Below, one piece after another: positions 41,741-50,796 of a stretch of 64,000 nucleotides of DNA (positions within the stretch are counted from its first letter, which is position 1; each line of letters opens with the position of its first letter). The DNA comes from Anaerolineae bacterium. GTDB taxonomy: Bacteria > Chloroflexota > Anaerolineae > Caldilineales > Caldilineaceae. Below the pieces are notes generated by a model. The model saw nothing but the letters and a program-made list of their open reading frames with translations, ran no database searches and had not been told where the DNA came from. The stretch covers positions 62,001 to 126,000 of the forward strand of contig JAUIHI010000004.1 in assembly GCA_030432295.1 (NCBI GenBank), written 5' to 3'. Position numbers and translations under genes: made by a program.

Positions 41741-42501
41741 TGACCATCGAAATTCCTACAAAACTGATCAACAGCCATCGCACCAACGGTGTCAATGGAA
41801 TGCAAAGCAACGGCCATCACAAGAGCGGTCACAGCAATGGGTATACGAATGGAAAGCACGCCAACGGCAAGAACGGGGTTGCCCAGATTGGGGCTATGGA
41901 AGAAGCTGAGAATCCCTACGCCACCCCGCCGGAAGAGTCCTACGACCCAGCCTTCGAAGCTCTGGTGGCACAGATGTTGGAGCGGCTGGGGGAAGACCCG
42001 GAGCGGGACGGGCTGAAGCGCACACCCCTGCGGGTGGCCAAAGCCATGGATTTCCTGACCAGTGGCTACAAACAATCCCTGGCCGAAGTCGTCAACGGGG
42101 CACTCTTCGAGGCAGAAGGCCAGGAGATGGTGATTGTGCGGGACATCGAATTCTATTCCCAGTGCGAGCATCACATGCTCCCCTTCTTCGGCAAGGCCCA
42201 CATCGGCTATATCCCCAATGGCAATATCATTGGGTTGAGCAAACTGGCCCGCATTGTCGATGTCTTCGCCCGCCGCTTGCAGGTGCAGGAGCGGCTGACC
42301 GGCCAGGTGGCCGATGCGTTAGTGGAGATTCTCCAGCCCCAAGGCGTGGCCGTCGTCACCGAAGCCAGCCACTTCTGTATGATGATGCGGGGTGTGCAGA
42401 AGCAGAACAGTTTCACCATTTCCAGCGCTATGCGGGGCATCTTCAAAGAGAACGCCAGCACCCGGAGTGAGTTTATGGAGTTGGTGACCCACAATCGGTA
42501 G
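41740..42501 (+). CDS. folE: GTP cyclohydrolase I with a His/Asn/Gly-rich N-terminal extension (253 aa)
   Basis: Makes dihydroneopterin triphosphate from GTP, the first step of folate synthesis; the enzyme is a zinc-dependent decamer. The catalytic core starts near residue 65: [54 protein letters not shown] and [15 protein letters not shown], with the zinc ligands Cys, His and Cys. Residues 11-46 form a low-complexity arm with seven Asn-Gly dipeptides and five His. Start has GGAGAAAT and overlaps folK by one base. Operon order B-K-E makes sense of the pathway. Confidence 0.93.
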   Translation: MTIEIPTKLINSHRTNGVNGMQSNGHHKSGHSNGYTNGKHANGKNGVAQIGAMEEAENPYATPPEESYDPAFEALVAQMLERLGEDPERDGLKRTPLRVAKAMDFLTSGYKQSLAEVVNGALFEAEGQEMVIVRDIEFYSQCEHHMLPFFGKAHIGYIPNGNIIGLSKLARIVDVFARRLQVQERLTGQVADALVEILQPQGVAVVTEASHFCMMMRGVQKQNSFTISSAMRGIFKENASTRSEFMELVTHNR

Positions 42502-42543
42502 CAGATGGAAAGCGTCGCCCTGAATTTGTGGAAGGTGACAGCC

Positions 42544-42604
42544 AAAAGTGAAGCGCGAAATGGGACGGTTTGTTGTGTACTGTCACATTTCACGCTTCAC
42601 TTTT
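42544..42604. terminator. Imperfect hairpin after folE
   Basis: AAAAGTGAAGCG at 42544-42555 pairs with 42593-42604; inner bases pair imperfectly (GCGAAATG with CATTTCAC). A T-run follows. The words GTGAAGCG and CACGTTTCAC recur in hairpins near 50.7 and 62.8 kb. Confidence 0.55.
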
Positions 42605-42626
42605 CATTTTGTGGTAGAATAGCCCT

Positions 42627-43043
42627 ATGACCACAAACACAGAACGCACAGACATCTATCGTAAGCGCAGCAGTGGCGAAGAGAAGATCGGCTTTATCGA
42701 CAGCGAAGGTGTGATCCAACGCCTGCGCTGGGACGCGGGCTATCCTATTGGCCGGGTGGAAGATCGGGACGGTCTTGTCTACATCTGGCGCACCACCCGC
42801 TACGACGAAAAAGAGGTGGGCACTGTGACAGCCGACGGGCTGATCCGCAGCCACGGCCTCTTTGAAGGGGGCGAATTGGGCTGGCTGGAACCGGATGGCG
42901 TTGTGATCCAGGGCGGGCTGATCCTCAGTGAGGAAGAGGCAGGCCGGGTCGAGGGTCCCCAGCGGGAAGCAGCGGCGGCCGCGCTCCTGCTCATCTTTCT
43001 CTCCGAAGAAGAAGAGGCCAGCCGGGAGATGAAACGAAGATGA
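42627..43043 (+). CDS. Hypothetical beta-rich protein (138 aa)
   Basis: Short repeated beta-strands are suggested by G-x-I/V-x-x-x-D-G-x-I/V units: [52 protein letters not shown] and [15 protein letters not shown]. The C-terminus is an Ala-rich and then acidic/basic tail ([19 protein letters not shown]). No family is named with confidence. The ATG has no ribosome site; TAGAAT at about 42612 lies 10 bases before it, so the message may be leaderless. Confidence 0.65.
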   Translation: MTTNTERTDIYRKRSSGEEKIGFIDSEGVIQRLRWDAGYPIGRVEDRDGLVYIWRTTRYDEKEVGTVTADGLIRSHGLFEGGELGWLEPDGVVIQGGLILSEEEAGRVEGPQREAAAAALLLIFLSEEEEASREMKRR

Positions 43044-43160
43044 AGGGAAGAAGGGATGACACGAAGAGAGGATGACGAGGACAGCTTACCGATTACTGTT
43101 CACTGATCACTGCCCACCGCTAACGCCCCTAACAAAATATCCAATACCCAATACTTAAAA

Positions 43161-44057
43161 ATGCCCACAATCACCACCCCCCGTCTCACCTTTCACTACC
43201 GCACCCACGGCGACGCCGACGGACTGCCTATGCTCCTGTTGCACGGCAGTTTTGCCAGCAGCCGCTGGTGGGAACCCTTCTTCGCCATTCTGCCCGACGA
43301 AATCTACGCGATTGCGCCGGACCTGCGGGGCTGCGACAGCAGTAGTCCCAGCGAACCCAGCGACAGCGGCTACGAAATCCACGAGCAGGCCGAAGACGTA
43401 GCTGCATTCATAGAAGCGCTGGGGCTGGAGGATTTCGATCTGGTCGGCCATTCCAGCGGGGGCGCAATTGCTCTTGAATATGCGCTCACCCATCCTGGCC
43501 GCGCCCGCAGCCTGATTCTGGTGGACGGCGCGCCGATTGAGGGTGTCTTCACGCCCCTGGAAGGCTACCAGCTTTTGGAGCAGATGCGGGAAGATCGGGG
43601 CCTGCTCAGCCAGGCGTTGTCCAGTCTGATGCCATCCACACCGCCGCCCACAATGACCGCCGAGGAATTTCACGACTTCTTCGAGACACTGGTGGACGAC
43701 GCCGCGGGGATGGCCCCGGCTGCATTCACCGCGGTAGCCCGCGCCCTGGACCACTGGAATCGCTTTGAGGAAGCCCGCTATCTCTCTCTGCCCACCCTCC
43801 TGCTCTGGGGTGCACTGGATACGCTGGTGGATCGGGATAGCACCACCCGAATGCTCATCGCTATCCCCGGTGCGGCCAATCTGGAGGTGCTGGCCGGGGT
43901 GGGCCACAGCCCGATGATCGAATCGCCGGTGGCCCTGGCCGAACGCATTATTGACTTCATCACCGAAGACTTTGCTGGCTTCGAGGAGGCCCGGTTCATC
44001 GCCGAGCAAGAAGCGGACGCGCAGGCGGGCACACAGGCGGACGCAGATTCACACTGA
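43161..44057 (+). CDS. Alpha/beta hydrolase (298 aa)
   Basis: A serine hydrolase fold: oxyanion region [13 protein letters not shown], nucleophile elbow [19 protein letters not shown], acid [14 protein letters not shown] and His in [13 protein letters not shown]. The last 30 residues are an acidic, repetitive tail ([18 protein letters not shown]), probably unstructured. Specificity is unknown. No strong ribosome site is visible before the ATG. It ends just before a cluster of repeats and a methyltransferase gene. Confidence 0.87.
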   Translation: MPTITTPRLTFHYRTHGDADGLPMLLLHGSFASSRWWEPFFAILPDEIYAIAPDLRGCDSSSPSEPSDSGYEIHEQAEDVAAFIEALGLEDFDLVGHSSGGAIALEYALTHPGRARSLILVDGAPIEGVFTPLEGYQLLEQMREDRGLLSQALSSLMPSTPPPTMTAEEFHDFFETLVDDAAGMAPAAFTAVARALDHWNRFEEARYLSLPTLLLWGALDTLVDRDSTTRMLIAIPGAANLEVLAGVGHSPMIESPVALAERIIDFITEDFAGFEEARFIAEQEADAQAGTQADADSH

Positions 44058-44141
44058 AACAACTGATCTGCGCAGATTTTCTATCTCCAGACGAAATGAG
44101 GAACGCAGATTTCACAGAAGACGCAGATTTTCGCAGATTAA

Positions 44142-44172
44142 ATCCGTGTTCCTTTCTATCCGTGTATACAAA
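44142..44172 (+). repeat. Single arm of the TATACACGGAT repeat family
   Basis: ATCCGTGTTCCTTTCTATCC followed by GTGTATACAAA; the same arm makes both halves of the inverted repeats at 46112-46184 and 61394-61471 and occurs alone at about 37184 and 38476. Here it lies about 20 bases before a start codon. Confidence 0.75.
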
Positions 44173-44193
44173 ACTAGGGATACCGACCAAATT

Positions 44194-44808
44194 ATGGACA
44201 ACAACGAACGCCGGGCCACCTGGGAAGCCCGCTATCGCAGCGGTCCCCGCCCCTGGGACACGGGCATTACACCGCCGGAAGTCGTCGATTTCTGGCAAAA
44301 CCATTCGCCCGTGACCGATGGGCTGGCTATCGACATCGGCTGCGGCACAGGCACAAATACCGCCTATCTGGCCGGGCTAGGGCTGCGGACTGTCGGCCTC
44401 GATCTCTCCCTCAATGCCCTGCTCCTCGGCCAGCAACGCCGGGCGACGCTGGCCCTGTCTGTACAGCAACGCATCCACTTTGCACAGGCCGATGTAAGCC
44501 GCCTGCCTTTCCGCAACCTCAACGCAGTCTATATTGTAGACATCGGCTGTTTTCATGCCATCCCTGGCGACGCTCGTTTTGACTATGCGAATGGGGTGAT
44601 CCGCAACCTGGCTCCCGGCGGCTACTATCACCTCTACGCCTTTGATAAGCTGCCCGAAGAGGCCGCAGACCCGGATGCCCGTGGGCTAGGCGAAACCGAA
44701 GTCGCAGACCTCTTCACACCCGCGCTTTCTGTCGTCGAGATTATCCGTGCCCGCCCGGATCGTCGCCCCTGTCGCTGGTATCTGCTGAGAAAAGGGACCA
44801 GCGAATAG
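44194..44808 (+). CDS. Class I SAM-dependent methyltransferase (204 aa)
   Basis: SAM-binding motif I is LAIDIGCGTGTNTAYLAGLG, followed by TVGLDLSLNALLLGQQ, and the opening RATWEARYRSGPRPWDTGIT is typical of thiopurine/TehB-like members. The substrate is unknown. Start 44194; the sequence before it is repeat material in which longer frames read through meaninglessly. No good ribosome site. Confidence 0.83.
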   Translation: MDNNERRATWEARYRSGPRPWDTGITPPEVVDFWQNHSPVTDGLAIDIGCGTGTNTAYLAGLGLRTVGLDLSLNALLLGQQRRATLALSVQQRIHFAQADVSRLPFRNLNAVYIVDIGCFHAIPGDARFDYANGVIRNLAPGGYYHLYAFDKLPEEAADPDARGLGETEVADLFTPALSVVEIIRARPDRRPCRWYLLRKGTSE

Positions 44809-44871
44809 GGACTGGGGAGTGGGCCGCACCTAATTCGCAACTCGTAATTCGCCCCGCAAGGAGAACCGACT

Positions 44872-46098
44872 ATGCAAAGTGAAAAGATCACATTTCCCGG
44901 CGCACAGGGCGACAAACTATCCGCCCGCGTAGACCTGCCTGTGGATGGCAAACCCATCGCCTATGCCCTCTTCGCCCACTGCTTTACATGCAGCAAGAAT
45001 CTGCGCGCGGTGGGCAACATCAGCCGGGCATTGACCGGCCAGCGCATCGGCGTGCTGCGCTTCGACTTCACCGGGCTGGGCGAGAGCGAAGGGGATTTCG
45101 CGGACACCAACTTTTCGTCGAATGTGGCCGATCTGGTGGCCGCGGCCCAGTTTATGGAGGCCGAATATCACGCGCCGGCCATTCTCATCGGCCATTCGTT
45201 GGGCGGCGCGGCGGTGTTGCAGGCCGCAGGGGAATTGCCCAGCGTCAAGGCGGTGGTCACGATCAATGCGCCGGCAGACCCCGGCCACGTGGCCCATCTG
45301 CTGACCGACGCAAAAGCCGAGATTGAGGCCCAGGGCCAGGCCGAGGTGACGCTGGCCGGGCGCACATTTACAGTCAAAAAGCAGTTTCTGGACGATTTGG
45401 ACGGGGCGAAAATGGAGACGACCATTCGCAATCTGCGCAGGCCCCTCCTCGTCTGCCACGCACCCCTGGACAATATTGTGAGCGTGGACAACGCGGCGGC
45501 GATTTTTAAGGCCGCCCGCCATCCCAAAAGCTATCTCTCGCTGGACCAGGCAGATCACCTGCTCAGCAACGAGGAAGATTCGCTCTATGTGGGCACTGTG
45601 GCCGCGGCCTGGGCGCGCAAATATGTGGGCGGCCTGTTGCCCGACGCGGACAAGCCAGCGCTCTCCGCCGACGCCCAGGTGGTGGTGCGCACAGACCGGG
45701 AACATTACCGCACCGCGATTTTTGCCAACGGCCATAGCCTGAATGCGGACGAACCGGTCTCGGCAGGCGGTGGCGACACCGGGCCGACACCCTACGATCT
45801 GCTGCTGGCAGGGTTGGGGAGTTGCACTTCGATCACGCTACGGATGTACGCAGATCGCAAAGAGTGGCCGCTGGAAGCGATTGTCGTCCATCTGGACCAC
45901 CGCAAGATCCACGCCGACGACTGCGAGGAGTGCGAGAGTCCCAGCGGAAAGATCGACCGGATCGAACGGGAAGTCGAGTTGATCGGCGATCTGGACGACG
46001 AGCAGCGCGCTCGCCTGTTGGAGATCGCGGACAAATGCCCGGTCCATCGCACGCTCCACTCGGAGATTTCGGTCGTGACCCGGCTGCGCGAGCAGTAG
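44872..46098 (+). CDS. Fused alpha/beta hydrolase - OsmC peroxidase-like protein (408 aa)
   Basis: Residues 1-255 are a hydrolase with nucleophile motif ILIGHSLGGAAVLQAAGELP and RFDFTGLGESEGDFADTNFS. Residues 265-405 are an OsmC-like domain with its two thiol sites, LAGLGSCTSITLRMYADRKE and ADKCPVHRTLHSEISV, which reduces organic hydroperoxides. The fused arrangement is known in several phyla. A joint role in detoxifying esterified or oxidised lipids is a guess. Start follows CAAGGAG. Confidence 0.92.
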   Translation: MQSEKITFPGAQGDKLSARVDLPVDGKPIAYALFAHCFTCSKNLRAVGNISRALTGQRIGVLRFDFTGLGESEGDFADTNFSSNVADLVAAAQFMEAEYHAPAILIGHSLGGAAVLQAAGELPSVKAVVTINAPADPGHVAHLLTDAKAEIEAQGQAEVTLAGRTFTVKKQFLDDLDGAKMETTIRNLRRPLLVCHAPLDNIVSVDNAAAIFKAARHPKSYLSLDQADHLLSNEEDSLYVGTVAAAWARKYVGGLLPDADKPALSADAQVVVRTDREHYRTAIFANGHSLNADEPVSAGGGDTGPTPYDLLLAGLGSCTSITLRMYADRKEWPLEAIVVHLDHRKIHADDCEECESPSGKIDRIEREVELIGDLDDEQRARLLEIADKCPVHRTLHSEISVVTRLREQ

Positions 46099-46111
46099 CC
46101 AGTGGGTTTTC

Positions 46112-46184
46112 TTGTATACACGGATAGAAAGGAACACGGATAGAGTGCAAATCTATCCGTGTTCCTTTCTATCCGTGTATACAA
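46112..46184. repeat. Perfect 33-bp inverted repeat
   Basis: Bases 46112-46144 and 46152-46184 are exact reverse complements around seven bases. The arm starts TTGTATACACGGATAG. The same family recurs at 61394-61471. It lies after the fusion gene and before the phosphoesterase gene. Confidence 0.85.
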
Positions 46185-46224
46185 AGTCCTCTTTGCTTTT
46201 GATTACGCTGTGTGAGGAGTAAAA

Positions 46225-46962
46225 ATGGCTGAGAGTATACGGCAAGTAGCATTGATTTCCGACATCCACGGCAATCTGATTAGCCTGGAGGCTGTGCTGG
46301 CCGACATCCAACGGCGGGGCGTGGAGGAGATTGTCTGCCTGGGGGACAGCGCGGCCAACGGTCCCAGGCCGGTGGAATGTCTCGACCTGCTAGAAAGTGT
46401 GACTTCCCGGGTGGTGATGGGCAACGCGGACGAATGGCTACTGGACCCTACCCTCGACCCGACAGCCGACGACTTTCACCGCAAGGTGGAAGAGAGCGAT
46501 CTATGGACGATTGCCCAACTCACTTCGGCCAACCGGCGCTTTTTGCGCAGCTTCCAGCCGAGCCACCTGCTCGACACCCCGACGCCCCTTCTCGCCTTTC
46601 ACGGCACACCCCGCAGCAACCGGGAAATCGTCCTGCCCACGACGCCGGTAGACGAAATGGCCGCCATCTTTGCCAGCTATCCCACCCCCCTTCTAGCTGG
46701 AGGCCACACCCACCAGCCCTTTGTGCGTCGGATTCACGCGCAGACATTCATCAATCCCGGCAGTGTAGGCCTGCCCTATTACATCGACAGAGACGGCAAT
46801 GTACACAATCCACCCTGGGCTGAGTATGCGCTGGTGAGCTGGGATGCAAAGGGCGGAGTGACGATTCAACTCCTGCGTGTGCCGGTGAATAGCCGGGCCA
46901 TCCGGCGAGCAATCGAGCAGAGCGGGATGCCCCACGCCGCATTCTGGGCGGCGGAGTGGTAA
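46225..46962 (+). CDS. Metallophosphoesterase, YfcE/calcineurin-like (245 aa)
   Basis: Two-metal phosphodiesterase fold with ALISDIHGNLISLEAVLAD (D-x-H), EIVCLGDSAANGPRP (GDxxxxGP), VVMGNADEWL in place of the usual GN(H/D)(D/E), and LLAGGHTHQPFVRRI (GHTH). Members often act on cyclic or other nucleotide diesters. Length is typical (about 240). The ATG follows GAGGAG. Confidence 0.88.
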   Translation: MAESIRQVALISDIHGNLISLEAVLADIQRRGVEEIVCLGDSAANGPRPVECLDLLESVTSRVVMGNADEWLLDPTLDPTADDFHRKVEESDLWTIAQLTSANRRFLRSFQPSHLLDTPTPLLAFHGTPRSNREIVLPTTPVDEMAAIFASYPTPLLAGGHTHQPFVRRIHAQTFINPGSVGLPYYIDRDGNVHNPPWAEYALVSWDAKGGVTIQLLRVPVNSRAIRRAIEQSGMPHAAFWAAEW

Positions 46963-46984
46963 TGCCATAGCTCCGCCGCCTATT

Positions 46985-47057
46985 CGTCCGTCCGAAAGCC
47001 CCGTTCAGGGGGCGTAGCTCAGTAGCCCGGTCGCTTTAGGGCCGGGCGGCACGGACG
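46985..47057 (+). other. Possible structured RNA (three-way junction) before the EamA gene
   Basis: A 7-bp closing stem (CGTCCGT 46985-46991 with ACGGACG 47051-47057) encloses two hairpins: GCCCC 46998-47002 with GGGGC 47009-47013, and GCCCGG 47025-47030 with CCGGGC 47042-47047. This resembles the plan of a small riboswitch but matches no class I know. It lies upstream of the promoter-like sequence at 47103, so it could equally be the 3' end of the preceding transcript. The stretch TAGCTCAGTAG also recalls a tRNA D-arm but cannot fold as one. Confidence 0.35.
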
Positions 47058-47102
47058 ATTCTTCTTCGCCCTGAAGAGATATGCCCCACGACCCTCCGCT
47101 GG

Positions 47103-47131
47103 TTGCCCCTTTTGCCCTTCTACTGTAGAGT
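47103..47131 (+). promoter_or_regulatory. Possible promoter, TTGCCC-N17-TAGAGT
   Basis: Boxes at 47103-47108 and 47126-47131, spacing 17, about 54 bases before the transporter start. Confidence 0.4.
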
Positions 47132-47184
47132 GATGACAGCAGCGCTTTTGCATCAATTATCAGACTTCAGTGGACGGAATTACC

Positions 47185-48120
47185 ATGACTACACGAAACA
47201 GCGGTTTGCCCCAAACCCTCTCAACCCAAAGTGTCGCTCTTCTGGTCGCGCTTCTGCTTGTCGATAGCCTCCACTTTGTCTTTGCCCGGTTGATGCTGCC
47301 CCACGCCAACCCCTTTCTTTCCGCACTTTTTGTGATGGGTATCGGAACCGTCGAAGTCGGCATTTTCGGCATTGTGACCGGGCGGTTGCGCCTGGCAACC
47401 TTCACCCGCCATTGGCTCTTCTTCGTGGCGATTGGCTTCTGTATTGGCGTCAGTACGGCTATCAGCTACTCCGCTGTGGCTCTGATCGATCCGGGCACAG
47501 CCTCGATTCTAAGCAAGACATCCATTATTTTTGGCCTGGGCTTCGGCATCTTCTGGCTGGGGGATCGGCTCACCCGTCCCCAAATAGTGGGCGCGGCAAT
47601 TGCATTCGTCGGGTTGATCATTGTGACCTTCCAGCCCGGTAACTATCTGCGCACAGGCAGCCTGCTGATCGTCTTCTCCACACTCCTCTATTCCAGCCAC
47701 ACAGCGCTGACCAAACGTTATGGCGGCGGTATGGATATGCTCAACTTTTTCTTCTACCGGCTCCTGCTCACCACAGCCTTTCTCTTCGCCATTGCCGGCA
47801 TCCAGGGAGAGTTGGCTCTCCCCGCCACGCCCACGGCCTGGGGGCTGCTCATCCTGGCCGGGACGGTGGATGTGGTGATCAGCCGCACCCTCTACTACAC
47901 AGCCCTGCGCCGTCTCGATATGAGCATCTTCACGATTGTGCTGACTGCGGGGCCAGTGGCAGCCATTCTCTGGTCACTCGTGCTTTTCGACGTCTTCCCC
48001 AATCCCCGCCAGCTTGTGGGCGGTGCGATTGTGCTGACGGGTGTGATTGTGGTCACGGCCACGCCGGTTCTCCTGCGGCGGCGACGGCAGCGGCAGGGCG
48101 CAACTCTGGCCGCGGACTAA
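47185..48120 (+). CDS. EamA/DMT family transporter (311 aa)
   Basis: Ten hydrophobic helices in two EamA repeats, the first near FARLMLPHANPFLSALFVMG and GVSTAISYSAVALIDPGTAS, the second near YSSHTALTKRYGGGMDMLN and SRTLYYTALRRLDMS. The family exports metabolites or drugs. The ATG at 47185 is preferred; a GTG five codons earlier is possible. The tail RRRRQRQGATLAAD is basic, as expected for a cytoplasmic end. Confidence 0.88.
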   Translation: MTTRNSGLPQTLSTQSVALLVALLLVDSLHFVFARLMLPHANPFLSALFVMGIGTVEVGIFGIVTGRLRLATFTRHWLFFVAIGFCIGVSTAISYSAVALIDPGTASILSKTSIIFGLGFGIFWLGDRLTRPQIVGAAIAFVGLIIVTFQPGNYLRTGSLLIVFSTLLYSSHTALTKRYGGGMDMLNFFFYRLLLTTAFLFAIAGIQGELALPATPTAWGLLILAGTVDVVISRTLYYTALRRLDMSIFTIVLTAGPVAAILWSLVLFDVFPNPRQLVGGAIVLTGVIVVTATPVLLRRRRQRQGATLAAD

Positions 48121-48140
48121 ACAACAGACGGCTGATCTGC

Positions 48141-48170
48141 TTGACAGAGAAGCGCGATCTGCGCTAGAGT
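48141..48170 (+). promoter_or_regulatory. Promoter, TTGACA-N18-TAGAGT
   Basis: TTGACA at 48141-48146 and TAGAGT at 48165-48170, about 40 bases before the zinc-ribbon gene. Confidence 0.6.
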
Positions 48171-48210
48171 CACAGAAACAAAACAGCAATTGGAACGAAA
48201 GTGATAGTGT

Positions 48211-49290
48211 ATGAGCCAGAAAAAGTTAGGATTGGTGGAATTGGAGTGGGTCTGTCCCAATTGTGGCAGCCGTAATCCTGGCCCGGAAAAAAAGTGCAGC
48301 GGCTGTGGCAGTCCCCAGCCGCCAGACGTGGAGTTTGTCCAGCCAGTGGATCGGGCGATTATCACCGATGCCCAGACCCTGTCCGAGGCACCCCGTGCCC
48401 CGGACATCCATTGCCCCTATTGCAATGCCCGCAACCGGGCCGACGCCGAGAAGTGCCGCAATTGCGGTGGTCCCCTGGCGGGGGGCGCCCAGCGACAGGC
48501 AGGACGGGTGGTGGGTGCCTACGGCGATCAGCCAGTCACTCCCATCAAATGCCCGGCCTGTGGCGTAGAGAATCCCGGCGACGCAACCCGCTGCACCCGC
48601 TGTGGCGCGGGTCTTGTGGCGGGCAAGGAACTGGAAGAACGGGTGCAGCCCAGCAAAGCCGCCGCGTCTGGCTGTAGCCGAACGATGATTATCATTGCCA
48701 TTGTGGCAGGTTTTGTCCTCTTCCTCTTCCTCTATCTGGCAATGCGCACAACAGAGACGATCGGAGTAGTCAGCGATGTGACCTGGCAACGTCGGGTGGC
48801 GGTGGAGGCATTGGTTCCTGTCCGCCAGGAGGCATGGCTCAGCGAGATACCGGCTGGGGTTCCTGTGGGCCAATGTCGCAGCGAAGTGGTGCGCACCCAG
48901 GACGAACCTGCGCCCAATTCGGTGGAAGTGTGTGGTACGCCCTATACTGTCGATCAGGGCACAGGCTATGGACAGGTGGTGCAGGATTGTCAGTATCAGG
49001 TCTATGCGGACAAATGCGAATACACTGTGGAGGAGTGGAAGGCGGTGGATACGCTCGTCACAAGCGGGGAGGGAATTGCCCCAGCGGCCTGGCCCGCATT
49101 GACTGTGACAGAGAAACAGCGCCCCGGCAGTCGCAGCGAAGAATATGTGGTTATCTTTGAGACCGACGGCACAAATTACGAATATGTGGTAAAAAGTCCA
49201 GCCGAGGCCGCCCAATTCACAGAAGGCAGCCACTGGTCGTTGGAGATCAACACTTTTGGCGTATTGACCGATGTGGGTCCAGCCCGTTAA
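48211..49290 (+). CDS. Triple zinc-ribbon membrane protein, unknown function (359 aa)
   Basis: Three C-x2-C...C-x2-C zinc ribbons lie at about residues 15-33 (CPNCGSRNPGPEKKCSGCG), 70-88 (CPYCNARNRADAEKCRNCG) and 114-132 (CPACGVENPGDATRCTRCG). One membrane helix (about 157-177, IIIAIVAGFVLFLFLYLAM) follows, and a domain of 180 residues with five cysteines beyond it. The likely topology has the zinc ribbons inside and the C-terminal domain outside. No family is recognised beyond the ribbons. A promoter lies 40 bases upstream; the rhomboid gene follows. Confidence 0.75.
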   Translation: MSQKKLGLVELEWVCPNCGSRNPGPEKKCSGCGSPQPPDVEFVQPVDRAIITDAQTLSEAPRAPDIHCPYCNARNRADAEKCRNCGGPLAGGAQRQAGRVVGAYGDQPVTPIKCPACGVENPGDATRCTRCGAGLVAGKELEERVQPSKAAASGCSRTMIIIAIVAGFVLFLFLYLAMRTTETIGVVSDVTWQRRVAVEALVPVRQEAWLSEIPAGVPVGQCRSEVVRTQDEPAPNSVEVCGTPYTVDQGTGYGQVVQDCQYQVYADKCEYTVEEWKAVDTLVTSGEGIAPAAWPALTVTEKQRPGSRSEEYVVIFETDGTNYEYVVKSPAEAAQFTEGSHWSLEINTFGVLTDVGPAR

Positions 49291-49373
49291 CTTAAAAACA
49301 AAAAAGGATTTCTGTGTCAAAGTAAGCTGACTGGAGCAGGCTTGGAGAGGCTCCCGGAAAGGCATACAACAGA

Positions 49374-50054
49374 ATGATCCCTATCAGCGATAGTATCCGT
49401 TCCCACCGTACACCTTGGGTAACCTACACACTGATTGTGCTGAATATCGGAATTTATGTACTGCCATCGGTTTTTGGGTTGGCAGATTACACCAAAATGG
49501 TTCAAACCTATGGGCTGATCCCTTTTCGGGTGATGCGCAGTTTCGATTTGGAGGCGATTGCTGATCTGCTGACCAGCATGTTTCTGCACGGCTCCTGGCT
49601 ACATTTGGGCGGCAATATGCTCTATCTGTGGATTTTTGGGGACAACGTGGAAGACGCGCTTGGCCCGATTGGCTATCTCGCCTTCTATCTGCTGGGAGGT
49701 CTGTTGGCAAGTGCAGCCCACATTCTGTCCAATCCAGCTTCCATGCTCCCCACAATAGGCGCAAGCGGTGCGATTGCCGCGGTGCTGGGGGCCTATCTGA
49801 TACTATTCCCTGCCAGCCGGGTGCGGACTATCATCCCTCTGGGATTTTTCGTCCGAATTGCCATCCTGCCAGCATCAGTTGTGCTGGGCCTCTGGTTTGT
49901 GCTTCAATTGCTTCAAGGCTTCTTGACTTCGGGGGGTGGAACGGACGCTGGGGGTGTGGCGGTCTGGGCACACGTAGGCGGTTTTGCAGCAGGTGCAATC
50001 CTGGCCTGGCTGATTGCACCTCCAACCCGCAGAGATCATTGGGATTCTCGCTGA
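49374..50054 (+). CDS. Rhomboid family intramembrane serine protease (226 aa)
   Basis: Cleaves membrane-protein segments within the bilayer. The catalytic Ser131 is in GASGAIAAVLGAY and His200 in WAHVGGFAAGAILAWL; FLHGSWLHLGGNMLYLWIFG holds the conserved H-x4-N-M loop. Six or seven helices. Substrates cannot be told. The adjacent zinc-ribbon membrane protein is a possible partner only by position. Confidence 0.92.
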   Translation: MIPISDSIRSHRTPWVTYTLIVLNIGIYVLPSVFGLADYTKMVQTYGLIPFRVMRSFDLEAIADLLTSMFLHGSWLHLGGNMLYLWIFGDNVEDALGPIGYLAFYLLGGLLASAAHILSNPASMLPTIGASGAIAAVLGAYLILFPASRVRTIIPLGFFVRIAILPASVVLGLWFVLQLLQGFLTSGGGTDAGGVAVWAHVGGFAAGAILAWLIAPPTRRDHWDSR

Positions 50055-50082
50055 TAACAACTACACGAAAGGCTGGTGCGCT

Positions 50083-50685
50083 ATGAGTTCAAAGCTAAGC
50101 ACAACGGTAGCGGCTACCCCCGCAGAAGATATGGCGGTGGTGCGCGAGATGGTAAACGAATTACAGGACTACCTGCTGGGGAACGACGTATACCACACGC
50201 TGGTTGTGGTCACATCCCAGGGCGAGGAGCGCATCCAGAGCAGTTGCGGCGATCTGCTGGCCCGGCTGCACAAATTGGACGGCCAGAGCAAACTGCTCAC
50301 CCCGGCCCAGCGGGAAGAGCTGGTTTCGATTCAACGCAGGCTGGACGCCACCACCAGGTCCATGCACAGCCGCTATCAGGCGTTGATGGAACGGGAGGCC
50401 CGCGCCCGTCTCAACAGCCTCCAGTGGTATCTGGACGACTGTGAAGAAGATCCCAAGGCCTGCCGGGTCCAATACCCCTTTGAAATTCGCAACCGCCAGC
50501 GCATTGCCGAACTGGTGAAGGCATTGGGTGATGTCCTGCCAGCCGACATCCAGAGCGAAACAGCCGCCATTGACCGCCGCCTGCGGGAGATGACCGCCAG
50601 CGCTGATTTTGTCTGGGACAGACGGGTGAAAGATGTCTACCCCCGAGAAGAATACTGGTATTTGTACGTGCTGCCGCGGGTATAA
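50083..50685 (+). CDS. Hypothetical helical protein (200 aa)
   Basis: No family recognised. The middle (SIQRRLDATTRSMHSRYQAL) is strongly helical and probably coiled; the end (FVWDRRVKDVYPREEYWYLY) is aromatic-rich. No signal peptide. The start at 50083 follows AAAGG about 11 bases upstream; 23 earlier codons overlap the rhomboid gene and are rejected. A strong hairpin follows the stop. Confidence 0.7.
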   Translation: MSSKLSTTVAATPAEDMAVVREMVNELQDYLLGNDVYHTLVVVTSQGEERIQSSCGDLLARLHKLDGQSKLLTPAQREELVSIQRRLDATTRSMHSRYQALMEREARARLNSLQWYLDDCEEDPKACRVQYPFEIRNRQRIAELVKALGDVLPADIQSETAAIDRRLREMTASADFVWDRRVKDVYPREEYWYLYVLPRV

Positions 50686-50717
50686 ACTGGAAAAATCCGC
50701 TGAAAAAGCCGCAAACA

Positions 50718-50768
50718 AAAAAACGTGAAACGTGAGACTGGCCATACATCTCACGTTTCACGTTTTTT
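50718..50768. terminator. Bidirectional terminator, 20-bp stem
   Basis: Bases 50718-50737 and 50749-50768 are perfect reverse complements, with A6 at one end and T6 at the other, between convergent genes. Confidence 0.85.
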
Positions 50769-50796
50769 CTTGTCACCCCTTCCTTTTGTCATCCCG

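Noticed and set aside
47008-47045. tRNA gene suggested by GGGGGCGTAGCTCAGTAG
   Set aside because: No matching D-stem partner, anticodon arm or T-arm follows; the bases pair better as two GC hairpins.
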